Source of the DNA: JAOABC01 sp041287495 | GTDB lineage: Bacteria; Aquificota; Aquificia; Aquificales; Hydrogenothermaceae | Length of the DNA stretch: 64,000 nucleotides | Assembly (NCBI GenBank): GCA_041287495.1 | Contig: JBEULE010000040.1 | Location: forward strand, 186,001-250,000 | Direction of reading: 5' to 3' | Shown: positions 35,394 to 43,758 of the stretch, in pieces | How the letters are laid out: every line of letters begins with the position of its first letter | Position numbering within the stretch: position 1 is the first letter of the stretch | Notes under the pieces: generated by a model | The model's input: the letters and a program-made list of their open reading frames with translations, nothing else | What the model was told of the DNA's origin: nothing | Databases searched by the model: none | Position numbers and translations under genes: made by a program

Positions 35394-35693
35394 TTATTTT
35401 TTACCTGTTAAAGGAGCTTTCAGATTTTTTATAGCTCTATCTCCGGCAAACTTAAATCTTATATCCTGTTTTGCAAGTTTCTCTATCTCTGCTTTTATCT
35501 GCTTTTCTGCCTCATCTGAGGCATTCTTATAACCAAGGACATAAGCTACAATTGCAACAAGTGCAAATCCAAAAAATTCAACAAATTTACCTAATACTGC
35601 TGAAGTTGATTGTAAAAAAAGACCACCAACAGCAAAGACAATACCAACACCTAATATAATTTTCCAGTACTTTAATAAGAAGTCGCCAAGCAT
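35394..35693 (-). CDS. Unknown two-helix membrane protein
   Basis: A 99-aa protein not recognised as a family. It has two hydrophobic helices (about residues 11-29 and 37-54), then a charged helix rich in Glu and Lys and a basic C-terminus. It lies 14 nt upstream of gatB and follows another unknown gene, so it may be co-transcribed with gatB. The SD AAAGGAGC precedes the ATG. Confidence 0.7.
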   Translation of the reverse strand: MLGDFLLKYWKIILGVGIVFAVGGLFLQSTSAVLGKFVEFFGFALVAIVAYVLGYKNASDEAEKQIKAEIEKLAKQDIRFKFAGDRAIKNLKAPLTGKK

Positions 35694-35747
35694 AAAAGCT
35701 CCTTTAAAAGTTTTTAATCATATCTATTTTATCATTTTTTGAGAGTT

Positions 35748-36140
35748 TTAAGATATATCAGGTAAAGCTTTTTTAGCTTTAAGCATTTTAAATATCTGGT
35801 CGTAAAGTTGAGGTTCCCCTGCTTTAAAAGCAAGTGTATCTATTGAGTATTTATCTTTTATAACTACTCCTTTTGCTATAAACTCTGCTATAGACATTCC
35901 TTCTCTTCTCTTGTGTTCGTAAGATAAAACTCCTAAAACTCCTATATCATTTTTGTTTATCTTGTAAATAATATCCATACCTAAAACATTTTTAACTGCA
36001 AAGTTAGCTAATACGTGTTCCTCTACTGCTTTTTTTATCTGCATCTGTTGTTCTTGAAATATATTCTCAATTTTTTTAATTTCTTCCTGTGGATTTTCTT
36101 CAAAGTTATCTTCCGGTTTAAACTTAATAATCTTTGTCAT
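35748..36140 (-). CDS. Unknown soluble protein
   Basis: A 130-aa protein with no signal peptide or membrane helix. The first 45 residues are acidic and probably coiled (a run of Gln/Glu/Lys around residue 30); the remainder looks mixed alpha/beta. No family is recognised. A good GTAGGAGGT SD precedes the ATG, which supports a real gene. It starts 13 nt after the MHS transporter gene and may be co-expressed with it. Confidence 0.68.
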   Translation of the reverse strand: MTKIIKFKPEDNFEENPQEEIKKIENIFQEQQMQIKKAVEEHVLANFAVKNVLGMDIIYKINKNDIGVLGVLSYEHKRREGMSIAEFIAKGVVIKDKYSIDTLAFKAGEPQLYDQIFKMLKAKKALPDIS

Positions 36141-36153
36141 TTTACCTCCTACT

Positions 36154-37428
36154 TTACAACCTGTTTTTATAACTTTCTTTTACAAAGAAAGTCGTTATGA
36201 AAACAATAAATGCAACAATAGACAGATATACAGAAGGAGATATTAGATTTCCGGTAGATTTTAGCAGATAAGTTGCTAAAATCGGAACAGTACCTCCGAA
36301 AATACCAAGGGAGATGTTATATCCTACGGAAAAGGCAGTATTTCTAACATCAGAAGGAAAGTTTTCTATTAAAACTGTCGGAAGTATACTCATAAAGAGA
36401 GATGATATAAATGCAAAAGCTAAGTGAGACATTATAATTACATTTATGTTACCTGACTTTATCAAGTAAAATAAAACCGGAGATAAAACTGTATAGAGAA
36501 ACGTTGAGATGTAAAGTAAAGGTTTTCTCCCTACTTTATCTGAAAGTGAAGCCATAACGGGAATTAGTACTGCTAAAACAAACATGGCAAATGTGTTTAT
36601 AAATAGAGCTGTTGACATAGGAATATTTATGAATTTTGAGTAAAAGGTTGGCATATATACAAACAGAAGGAAAAAAGCAACACCTTGAAGTGAGCTGAAT
36701 ATAACAGCTATCAAAAGTTCTCTGTAATGTTCTTTAACGGTCTTAAAAAGTGGATTATGGTTTTGTTCATTTTGTTGTATCTGTAAGAATATTGGAGTTT
36801 CTTCTGTTTTTCTACGGATATACAGCCCCACAAATGCAAGAACTATACCGAAAAGAAAACCAATTCTCCACCCCCAATCTAAAAGAGATTCCTTTGGTAT
36901 AGTAAATGTTAAAACTGCCCCCATAAGAGACCCAAACATTATCCCTATAACTGCACCAAGGAGGTTGATACTTCCGAAGAAGCCTCTTTTATCTTGTGGA
37001 GCATGCTCTACAACGAAAGATACTGATGTTGTATATTCACCTCCAGTGGAAAGCCCTTGGAGAATCCTTAGAATAATGAGTAATACAGGAGCAAGAATAC
37101 CTATCTGCTGATATGTAGGAAGTAATCCTATTAAAAATGTAGGAAAAGCCATAAGCATTATAGAAATAATTAGAGCTTTTTTTCTGCCATATTTATCACC
37201 TATATAACCAAACATAATAGACCCTAAGGGCCTAAATATAAATCCTACTGCAAAAGCTCCGGAAGATGCCAAAAGTGAAGCAATTGGGTCTTCTGAAGGA
37301 AAGAAAACCTGTGCAAGTATAGCTGCTAAATATCCGTAAAGTGTAAAATCATACCATTCCAGAATGTTTCCAACCATTCCAGAAAAAGCTATCTTGAAGT
37401 AAGGATCTCTCTGCAAAAACACCTCCAA
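36154..37428 (-). CDS. MFS transporter, metabolite:H+ symporter (MHS) family
   Basis: A 12-helix permease of 424 aa. The N-terminal NILEWYDFTLYGYLAA, the loop GDKYGRKKAL and RILQGLSTGGEYT are hallmarks of the MHS group (ProP, KgtP, ShiA, CitA). Such proteins take up an organic acid or a compatible solute with protons. The precise substrate cannot be told. A good AAGGAGG-less region precedes it: the likely SD is GGAGGTG seven nt upstream of the ATG, so it can begin its own unit. Confidence 0.88.
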   Translation of the reverse strand: MEVFLQRDPYFKIAFSGMVGNILEWYDFTLYGYLAAILAQVFFPSEDPIASLLASSGAFAVGFIFRPLGSIMFGYIGDKYGRKKALIISIMLMAFPTFLIGLLPTYQQIGILAPVLLIILRILQGLSTGGEYTTSVSFVVEHAPQDKRGFFGSINLLGAVIGIMFGSLMGAVLTFTIPKESLLDWGWRIGFLFGIVLAFVGLYIRRKTEETPIFLQIQQNEQNHNPLFKTVKEHYRELLIAVIFSSLQGVAFFLLFVYMPTFYSKFINIPMSTALFINTFAMFVLAVLIPVMASLSDKVGRKPLLYISTFLYTVLSPVLFYLIKSGNINVIIMSHLAFAFISSLFMSILPTVLIENFPSDVRNTAFSVGYNISLGIFGGTVPILATYLLKSTGNLISPSVYLSIVAFIVFITTFFVKESYKNRL

Positions 37429-37457
37429 AGTTTTTAAATAATAAAATCATTATAGCA

Positions 37458-38309
37458 TTAGAATGTTAAGAGAGAGGATATTTTTTCGAGTTCTCCGGTC
37501 ATTATAAGTATTCCTATTAAAATCAGTAATATTCCACCTACAATTTCAATAACAACAAAGTATTTTCTTATAAAATTGAAAAATTTAAAAAACATATTTA
37601 TAGCTGCTGCTGTTATTATAAACGGTATTCCAAGACCAAGTGAAAAAGCAAATAATAGCATTGTTCCCTGCATTACAGTTTCCTGTTGTGAAGCCATCAG
37701 AAGAATGGCACCTAAAATAGGACCTATACATGGAGTCCATCCAAAAGCAAAGGCTATACCTACCAAAAACGCACCAACTATACCCGGTGGTTTCTTTTGG
37801 AGTTCCGTAGTTTTCTGTATATATAACAGTTTATAAAACCCAGAAAAGTAGAATATATCCACTGCTACCGCCAAAATGAATAAGAAAAACATATTTCCAA
37901 AAAATTCTTTACTGCTTAAAATCTCATATCCATAAAGTATAACTGTTAAACCTGTAAATCCTAATAAAACTTTCTTTGCATAGTTAGATTGAAGTATCCC
38001 TGTAAAGTGAATACCTAAGATTATAACTACTATAGCTGCAATCTTTGATATTATCCATTTGTATTCCTGTAAAAATGACCCAACTGCTGTAGATGCAGCA
38101 CCCATGAGAGTAAAAACTATAGAAAAACCTATAACAAAAGAAACTGCAGAAGCAACAACCTTCCAATCTATACCCTTAGATTCCTGTGTGGAACCTAAAG
38201 ATATACCTGATATGTAAGCTATATATCCCGGAATTATAGGAAGGACACATGGAGATAAGAATCCTAATACTCCTGCAAAAAATGCCGCTAACAAACTTAC
38301 ATTTTCCAT
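37458..38309 (-). CDS. ccdA: CcdA/DsbD-like thiol-disulfide transmembrane transporter with extra helix pair
   Basis: CcdA moves reducing equivalents across the membrane to periplasmic thioredoxins used in cytochrome c maturation. The redox cysteines are C21 (LSPCVLP) and C194 (GWTPCIGP). At 283 aa it is about 45-50 residues longer than usual. The excess lies between helices 3 and 4 (about residues 108-168) and contains two more hydrophobic stretches, giving about eight helices. Its ATG overlaps the tlpA stop by one base, so the two are a redox pair that suits the many c-type cytochromes nearby. Confidence 0.9.
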   Translation of the reverse strand: MENVSLLAAFFAGVLGFLSPCVLPIIPGYIAYISGISLGSTQESKGIDWKVVASAVSFVIGFSIVFTLMGAASTAVGSFLQEYKWIISKIAAIVVIILGIHFTGILQSNYAKKVLLGFTGLTVILYGYEILSSKEFFGNMFFLFILAVAVDIFYFSGFYKLLYIQKTTELQKKPPGIVGAFLVGIAFAFGWTPCIGPILGAILLMASQQETVMQGTMLLFAFSLGLGIPFIITAAAINMFFKFFNFIRKYFVVIEIVGGILLILIGILIMTGELEKISSLLTF

Positions 38310-38782
38310 TATATTTCTCCCAATGCTTTTTTTATAGCTTGTTCAAATCTTTCAACTGGTTGAGGTCCTATAAATATCTTTACCAAACTATTATTTTTAC
38401 CTATCACATAAGTTATAGGTGTTCCTATTATTCTATATTTTTCCATAACTTCGCTATTTCCAAATAAAACTGGCATATCAAATTTCCAATCATTTTTTAT
38501 AGATGCTATCTGTTTTGGATTGTCTGAATCTATCACAATAGCATAAAACTTAATCTTATCTTTATACTTTGGATAAATTGTTTTACTTATCTCAGGAAGC
38601 TCTCTCTTACATGAATGACAAGTAGTAGCCCAGAATGTTATAAAAACAACATCGTTTTTCAAATCTGAGAGTTTTACTACCTTTCCTGTCTCATCTTTGA
38701 GACTAAAATCTGGAGCCTTAATCTCTCCATAACTTTTGATAGCAATAAGTAAGATAAATATAAAACTGAAGAGCTTTCTCAT
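38309..38782 (-). CDS. TlpA/ResA-type periplasmic thioredoxin
   Basis: A 157-aa exported thioredoxin. A signal peptide (residues 1-19) precedes the fold, and the active site is C55-H-S-C58 in FWATTCHSCKRE. The cis-proline loop is IIGTPITYVI. The open frame extends far upstream, but GGGAGG seven nt before the ATG at 38782 fixes the start. It is translationally coupled to ccdA, which would keep it reduced. It probably reduces apocytochrome thiols for heme attachment. The gene is divergent from the DapF-like gene across a 75-bp gap. Confidence 0.93.
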   Translation of the reverse strand: MRKLFSFIFILLIAIKSYGEIKAPDFSLKDETGKVVKLSDLKNDVVFITFWATTCHSCKRELPEISKTIYPKYKDKIKFYAIVIDSDNPKQIASIKNDWKFDMPVLFGNSEVMEKYRIIGTPITYVIGKNNSLVKIFIGPQPVERFEQAIKKALGEI

Positions 38783-38857
38783 AGTAAAACCTCCCAAATT
38801 AGATTGTAATATAATAATACACCAAAGTACAAATTTTGTTATGAGGAAAAACTTATA

Positions 38858-39709
38858 ATGGAAAAAAACTTTTTTGTAAAATCCCATGGACTTGGAAATG
38901 ATTACATAGTAGTAGATTCCGAGAGTATAACATTTGATATAACACCAGAGTTTGTTAAAAAGATATGTGATGTCCATTATGGAATAGGTAGTGATGGACT
39001 TTTGGTTAAATATCCTTCAGAGAAAGCAGATTTTAAATTGAGGATATTTAATCCTGATGGTTCAGAAGCAGAAAAAAGTGGAAATGGATTGAGGATATTT
39101 TGCAAATTCCTTTACGACTATGGTTATACAAAAAACAAGGAATTTACCGTTGAGACAAAAGGTGGTATAGTAAAGGCAAAGATAGAAAAAGAGGAAAACT
39201 CAAAAGCAAAAGTGATAACTGTTGATATGGGAAAGGCAACATTTAAATCTTCAGAAATTCCGGTAAATATAGAAGTGGAAGAATGTTTAGATATAGATTT
39301 AAAGGTAGAAGACAAAACTTTTAAAGTTAACTGTGTTTCTGTTGGTAATCCTCACTGTGTTGTGATCGTTGATGAGTTAAAGGAAGAAGATATTAAAAAG
39401 TATGGGAAGATGATAGAAAATCATCCTATCTTTCCAAACAGGACAAATGTTCAATTTGCAAAACCTATATCAAGAGATGAGGTCCAGATACTTATTTGGG
39501 AAAGGGGGGCAGGTTATACATTGGCTTCTGGAAGCTCTTCCTGTGCAGTTGCTTCTGTTATGGTGAAAAAGGGATTTACAGATAGAAAAGTCAAAGTAAA
39601 AATGCCAGGAGGAGAACTTCTTATAGAACTGGATGAAGATTTCAACATAAAAATGACCGGAGAAGTTCAAGAGATATGTAAAGGTGTCTTAAGTGATGAG
39701 TTTAAATAA
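38858..39709 (+). CDS. DapF-fold protein with both catalytic cysteines replaced by serine
   Basis: A 283-aa member of the diaminopimelate epimerase family. Conserved surroundings are present: GLGNDYIVVD, NPDGSEAEKSGNG, SVGNPHCVV, NRTNVQFA and WERGAGYTLASGSSSCA. In DapF the two catalytic bases are Cys in MCGNG and ACGTG; here they are S74 (codon 39077-39079) and S224 (codon 39527-39529). The substrate-binding Glu of GAGET is Y220. Known DapF chemistry needs both thiols, so this is either a paralog with another activity or an atypical epimerase. I keep the fold assignment and leave the activity open. It overlaps thpR by 17 nt. Confidence 0.85.
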   Translation: MEKNFFVKSHGLGNDYIVVDSESITFDITPEFVKKICDVHYGIGSDGLLVKYPSEKADFKLRIFNPDGSEAEKSGNGLRIFCKFLYDYGYTKNKEFTVETKGGIVKAKIEKEENSKAKVITVDMGKATFKSSEIPVNIEVEECLDIDLKVEDKTFKVNCVSVGNPHCVVIVDELKEEDIKKYGKMIENHPIFPNRTNVQFAKPISRDEVQILIWERGAGYTLASGSSSCAVASVMVKKGFTDRKVKVKMPGGELLIELDEDFNIKMTGEVQEICKGVLSDEFK

Positions 39710-40241
39710 GAGGATATTTATAGGAACATTCCTAACTGTGGATATAGAGAAACATCTTACTCAGATAAAGAAAGATTTTGGTGGAGTTATATCCGGAAGA
39801 TGGGTTAAAAAAGAAAATCTCCACCTAACATTTAAATTTATAGGAGATATTCCGGTAGAAAGGATAAATGATATAAAAGAAATCTTGTCTGACATAATAA
39901 ATGTAGATATAGATACAGAGATATATTTAAATGGCTTGGGAATTTTTCCGAATATTAATCAACCTAAAATCCTTTATTTGACAGTTAAGCCAACAGAAGG
40001 ACTTTTAGATATAAAAAAAGAGATTGAGAATAGACTTTATAGATTAGGATTCAAAAAGGATATGAAAACATTTACACCTCATATAACTATAAACAGAATA
40101 AAAGATGCAAAAATTTCACAGCTTACAGAGAAACTTCAAAAATATGAAAACAAAAGTTTTGGTAGTCAGAGAAAAATACAGATTAACATAATTGAGAGTG
40201 TTTTAAAAACAGATGGTGCACAGTATAAACCTATAATATAA
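39693..40241 (+). CDS. thpR: RNA 2',3'-cyclic phosphodiesterase (LigT/ThpR)
   Basis: A 182-aa 2H phosphoesterase. Both HxT motifs are present, in ENLHLTFKFIG and FTPHITINRI, as are the flanking GRWVKKENLH and YRLGFKKD segments. These enzymes hydrolyse 2',3'-cyclic phosphates on RNA ends and can ligate tRNA halves in vitro. Translation is probably coupled to the upstream DapF-like gene. Confidence 0.92.
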   Translation: MMSLNKRIFIGTFLTVDIEKHLTQIKKDFGGVISGRWVKKENLHLTFKFIGDIPVERINDIKEILSDIINVDIDTEIYLNGLGIFPNINQPKILYLTVKPTEGLLDIKKEIENRLYRLGFKKDMKTFTPHITINRIKDAKISQLTEKLQKYENKSFGSQRKIQINIIESVLKTDGAQYKPII

Positions 40242-40307
40242 AACATTGCATAACTTGAAGAAAGACACTAAAATTATCCAAAATTCTTTATTGTGGAGGT
40301 AAGTGTA

Positions 40308-41132
40308 ATGAGAAGGTTAAAGATTTTGGTAACTGTTTTAGCAGTTTTTTCTATATCTTCTAAAGGAGAGACGATAAAACTTGAAACACCACCTAAAGAT
40401 GTAGGTAAATACTATCCTCCAAACTCGAAAAAATTTGAGTTTTTAAACTCTATGTATACTATGTCAACTGCTTTTACTGGAATGTTTACAGATATTCAGG
40501 AAAATGATTGGAAAAATGCGGAAAAATGGGCAAAGATTTTAAGAGATAACTATCTGAATATAGGAAAGATGGTTCCGGAATTTGATAAAGGATTAAAGAA
40601 AGATGAAATAGAAGCTCTTGTAAAAGCTGTTGAAAATAGAGATACTAATAAGATAAAAACATATGCAGATATAGTTGGAAAATCTTGTGCCCAGTGTCAT
40701 CAAAAATATAAAATTACAACAAAAATTATGTATCACTATCCTTCTTTCAGTGTGATAAACATAGAGGACCCTGTAACTAAAACATCTATGGAATTTGAAG
40801 ATTATATGAAAAAAATGACAGACTCAATGAAAAAGATAAGAATATACCTTGAAGATGGTAAACCTGATAAAGCTCAGATAGAAGGAAATAACTTTATAAA
40901 GAGATTCAAAGCCGTAGCAGAGAGTTGTTCAGAATGTCATAATAATAAACTTTCCGAAGAAATCTACTATGGAAAAGATATAGAGGAAAAAATACAGGCT
41001 TTATCAAAAGCATTACAGCTAAAAAATAGGGAAGAGGTATATAAAAATCTAAGCTACATATCAGCTAATAACTGTTCTAAATGTCATAATACTCACCAAA
41101 CTATAGCGGAGCTAAAAAATTTGATGAAATAA
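40308..41132 (+). CDS. Triheme c-type cytochrome, unrecognised family
   Basis: A 274-aa exported protein with a signal peptide (residues 1-19) and three CxxCH heme sites at 127-131, 207-211 and 256-260. Each heme site sits at the end of a long helical segment (about 45-125, 163-206 and 222-255), giving a cytochrome c'-like pattern in which a helical bundle precedes the heme. The first segment is about twice the others. No axial Met motif stands out, so bis-His ligation or a five-coordinate heme is possible. The frame begins at a GTG at 40293, but GGAGG eight nt before the ATG at 40308 decides the start. A FIST gene follows 41 nt later. Confidence 0.8.
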   Translation: MRRLKILVTVLAVFSISSKGETIKLETPPKDVGKYYPPNSKKFEFLNSMYTMSTAFTGMFTDIQENDWKNAEKWAKILRDNYLNIGKMVPEFDKGLKKDEIEALVKAVENRDTNKIKTYADIVGKSCAQCHQKYKITTKIMYHYPSFSVINIEDPVTKTSMEFEDYMKKMTDSMKKIRIYLEDGKPDKAQIEGNNFIKRFKAVAESCSECHNNKLSEEIYYGKDIEEKIQALSKALQLKNREEVYKNLSYISANNCSKCHNTHQTIAELKNLMK

Positions 41133-41173
41133 AGTATGTTAAAATGTTATTTTAGAACTTTAAGAGGTGGAGA

Positions 41174-42379
41174 GTGAAAACCTTTACCTTCTTTGAGAAA
41201 GACCCTATTTCATATATAGAGAAGTTAAAAGATATCTTAAATGATATATCTCCAGATTTATTTGTTTTGTTCTTACCATCTTATATTTATTCCCATAGAG
41301 TATTCTTCCAACTTTTAAAAGACACTTTGAAAAATACATTCTATATTTCTCTTTCCTCTATCGGTGTAATGGAAGGTAAGAAGATAGGTTATGATTATTT
41401 TGGCGGTTTTGCTATCAAATTTGAGAAGAGTGGTAGTTTTGAAATTTACACAGTAAAAGATTTTTCAGCTTTAGATATAAATTATCTCAAAGAAGATATC
41501 CTGAAATTTTTGAAAGAGGGTCCTTACACATACCTTTTGTTTTCTACAGCCCAGCATAATCAGATTAATAAACTTCTAAACAGTATATTTAAATCTGATA
41601 ACTACCCTAAGGTTAGAATCTATGGTGGTATTGCATCCTCTAATCTAAGAGATTTTACTACTTACATCTCAGAAAATGATAAAGTGTTTGAAGATGGAAT
41701 CATATTGGTAAAGCTGAATAATATAATTTCTTACAACACTTTGTCGTTTGGATTTATACCTGTTGGGACCACTTACAGGATAACAAAAGCTGAGGACAAT
41801 AAACTCTATGAGATAGATGGAATAAATGTTGAATACTTTCTACTTAACTTACTTTCAGATACAGAGCTAAAACTGAAAGACCTTACTCCAGAAGTTATTT
41901 CAGAAGTTTTTTATCAGTTTCCATTACTTTTGATAGATGAAGATAGAAAGTATGTTAATTCTATTAGAGTTATTATTGATTTTGATATTAACGAAAGATG
42001 TTTAAAATTAGCTGGTCTTTTGAGAGAAGGTTCATTGGTAAAGTTATCAACTGGAGATAGTGAGGACATACTTAAAGATGTTGAAGTAAGAGCTAAAGAG
42101 TTTTACAATATGCTTACTTATTTTGATAGGAAACCTGAACTTATTATGAATATAAGTTGTGCTGCCAGAAATTATGTTCTTTTAATGGATAAAAAAGAAT
42201 CTATAGAACAGGAAATATACAGTGATACTTTAAAAGATTTTAATATTGTAGGTTTTTTAACTTTTGGAGAAATAGGTCATGATAGATTTGGTAAACCTGG
42301 TGAGTTTTTCAACGAAACTTCAATATTAGTTGGGCTAGAGGAGTTGGATGGATTACAGGTTAAAGGAAAGAATACTTAA
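41174..42379 (+). CDS. FIST-domain protein
   Basis: A 401-aa protein with a FIST_N domain (residues about 20-190; SSIGVMEGKKIGYDYFGG and IYGGIASSNLRDF) and a FIST_C domain (about 210-395; GFLTFGEIGHDRFGKPGEFF). FIST is a proposed small-ligand sensing domain, usually coupled to signalling outputs. There is no membrane helix or output domain here. The 3' end overlaps a GGDEF-EAL gene by 32 nt, so the pair probably forms a split sensor and c-di-GMP output. The start is GTG after AAGAGGTGGAGA. Confidence 0.88.
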   Translation: MKTFTFFEKDPISYIEKLKDILNDISPDLFVLFLPSYIYSHRVFFQLLKDTLKNTFYISLSSIGVMEGKKIGYDYFGGFAIKFEKSGSFEIYTVKDFSALDINYLKEDILKFLKEGPYTYLLFSTAQHNQINKLLNSIFKSDNYPKVRIYGGIASSNLRDFTTYISENDKVFEDGIILVKLNNIISYNTLSFGFIPVGTTYRITKAEDNKLYEIDGINVEYFLLNLLSDTELKLKDLTPEVISEVFYQFPLLLIDEDRKYVNSIRVIIDFDINERCLKLAGLLREGSLVKLSTGDSEDILKDVEVRAKEFYNMLTYFDRKPELIMNISCAARNYVLLMDKKESIEQEIYSDTLKDFNIVGFLTFGEIGHDRFGKPGEFFNETSILVGLEELDGLQVKGKNT

Positions 42380-43724
42380 GAATATCCTTATAGATATAAC
42401 AAAAAAATATGATTATATCATCAGAGATTATAAGGCTTGTGAATCTGAATATAAAGAGGGTTTTCTGAAAGATTACCTAACTGGATTGCTTAGTAAAAAC
42501 GAGTTTATGATTCAGCTTGAAAATATTCATAGAAGATGTGAACAAGAAGAAGCAGGTTATGGTGTTTTGGTTTTAGACTTAGATGACTTTAAATATATAA
42601 ACAATTTTTATGGACAGGATATAGGAGATATATTCCTTAAGGAGATAGCTAATATCATAGTAAAATCAACACCAGATACATCTATCCATAGTAGAATAGA
42701 AGGAGATAGATTTGCTGTTGCAGTTTATGGAATAAAAGAAGAAGAAATTATAAAGATATCTAATGATATAAGGAGAGCAATAGAGGGTTTTAGATTTATT
42801 GTTGGAGATAATTTTATAAATTCCACTGCTTCTATAGGTGTATCTTATAATAAAGAGTGTAAAAATTTCAATCAGGTTTTTGAGGAAGCTTTAAGTGCAC
42901 TTGCAGAATCTAAGCAAAAAGGTAAAAATACTGTGACATTTTATAATCTCTCCTTACAAATTAAATTTAGGAATCTCATAAATGGCAAAAACCTAATATC
43001 GAAAGCTCTATCGGAAGAAAATAGTGTTATTCCTTTTATTCAACCTATAGTTGAGGCAAATTCAAAAAGGATTATAGGTGGTGAGCTATTAATGAGATTA
43101 AAGATAGATGGAACTGTATACTCTCCCAATTCCTTTTTAGAATCTGCAATATACTTTAGATTAATAAATAAACTTGAGACTAAGATGTTATCTTATATAG
43201 AAAATATAAATATAAATTTTAGTAATGGTAATTTACTCTTCTTCCTCAATAAGAGTATAGTTAAAGATGAAGAAGTTGATATGCTGAAACCGGATATGGA
43301 TATTATAAGTAAAATTGCTAAAGATAAATCTATGAATTTTGTGATAGAGATTACAGAAAACTCTCTACTTGATAATGCTAACAAGATTATTGAGATGATG
43401 ATTATTGGAAGAAATTTAAACATAGGGTTTGCTATAGATGATTTTGGATCTGGATACACATCTTTGAGATATCTACATGAGCTTGATTTTGATTTTCTAA
43501 AGATAGATGGAAATCTTATAAAACAGATGAGCAGTAATCCTAAAATGGAAGCAATAGTGAAAGGTATAGTTAAGATATCTAAGTTGCTGGGTATAAAAAA
43601 CATTGCAGAGTATATAGAGACCGAGGAAGATTATAGAAGATGTGTTAATTTAGGAATTAACTACTGTCAGGGATATTACTTCTATAAACCTATGGAAGTT
43701 GAGGAGTTTTTAAAGTTAATATAA
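42348..43724 (+). CDS. GGDEF-EAL protein, probable c-di-GMP phosphodiesterase with degenerate GGDEF
   Basis: A 458-aa soluble protein. The GGDEF domain (about residues 40-205) has LVLDLDDFKYINNFYGQ but the active site reads IEGDRF, with Arg for the catalytic Glu, so cyclase activity is unlikely; GTP sensing remains possible. The EAL domain (about 215-455) reads GGELLMRL and keeps the other metal and catalytic residues: the Asn of FLNKS, Glu of EITEN, DDFGSGYTS, KID, the Glu of AEYIET and QGYYF. It is therefore probably a phosphodiesterase. The start has GAGGAG six bases upstream, within the FIST gene. Confidence 0.9.
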   Translation: MDYRLKERILKNILIDITKKYDYIIRDYKACESEYKEGFLKDYLTGLLSKNEFMIQLENIHRRCEQEEAGYGVLVLDLDDFKYINNFYGQDIGDIFLKEIANIIVKSTPDTSIHSRIEGDRFAVAVYGIKEEEIIKISNDIRRAIEGFRFIVGDNFINSTASIGVSYNKECKNFNQVFEEALSALAESKQKGKNTVTFYNLSLQIKFRNLINGKNLISKALSEENSVIPFIQPIVEANSKRIIGGELLMRLKIDGTVYSPNSFLESAIYFRLINKLETKMLSYIENININFSNGNLLFFLNKSIVKDEEVDMLKPDMDIISKIAKDKSMNFVIEITENSLLDNANKIIEMMIIGRNLNIGFAIDDFGSGYTSLRYLHELDFDFLKIDGNLIKQMSSNPKMEAIVKGIVKISKLLGIKNIAEYIETEEDYRRCVNLGINYCQGYYFYKPMEVEEFLKLI

Positions 43725-43728
43725 AGAA

Positions 43729-43753
43729 AGAGAGCCTTTAGAAGACTCTCTCT
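43729..43753 (-). terminator. Terminator downstream of htpX, possibly bidirectional
   Basis: On the minus strand a 9-bp stem (GAGAGTCTT and AAGGCTCTC, one G-T pair) has the triloop CTA and is followed by TTTCTTTA. It lies a few bases after the htpX stop. On the plus strand the same sequence has a mismatch but is followed by TAATTTTTAA, so it may also end the EAL transcript. Confidence 0.6.
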
Positions 43754-43758
43754 AATTT

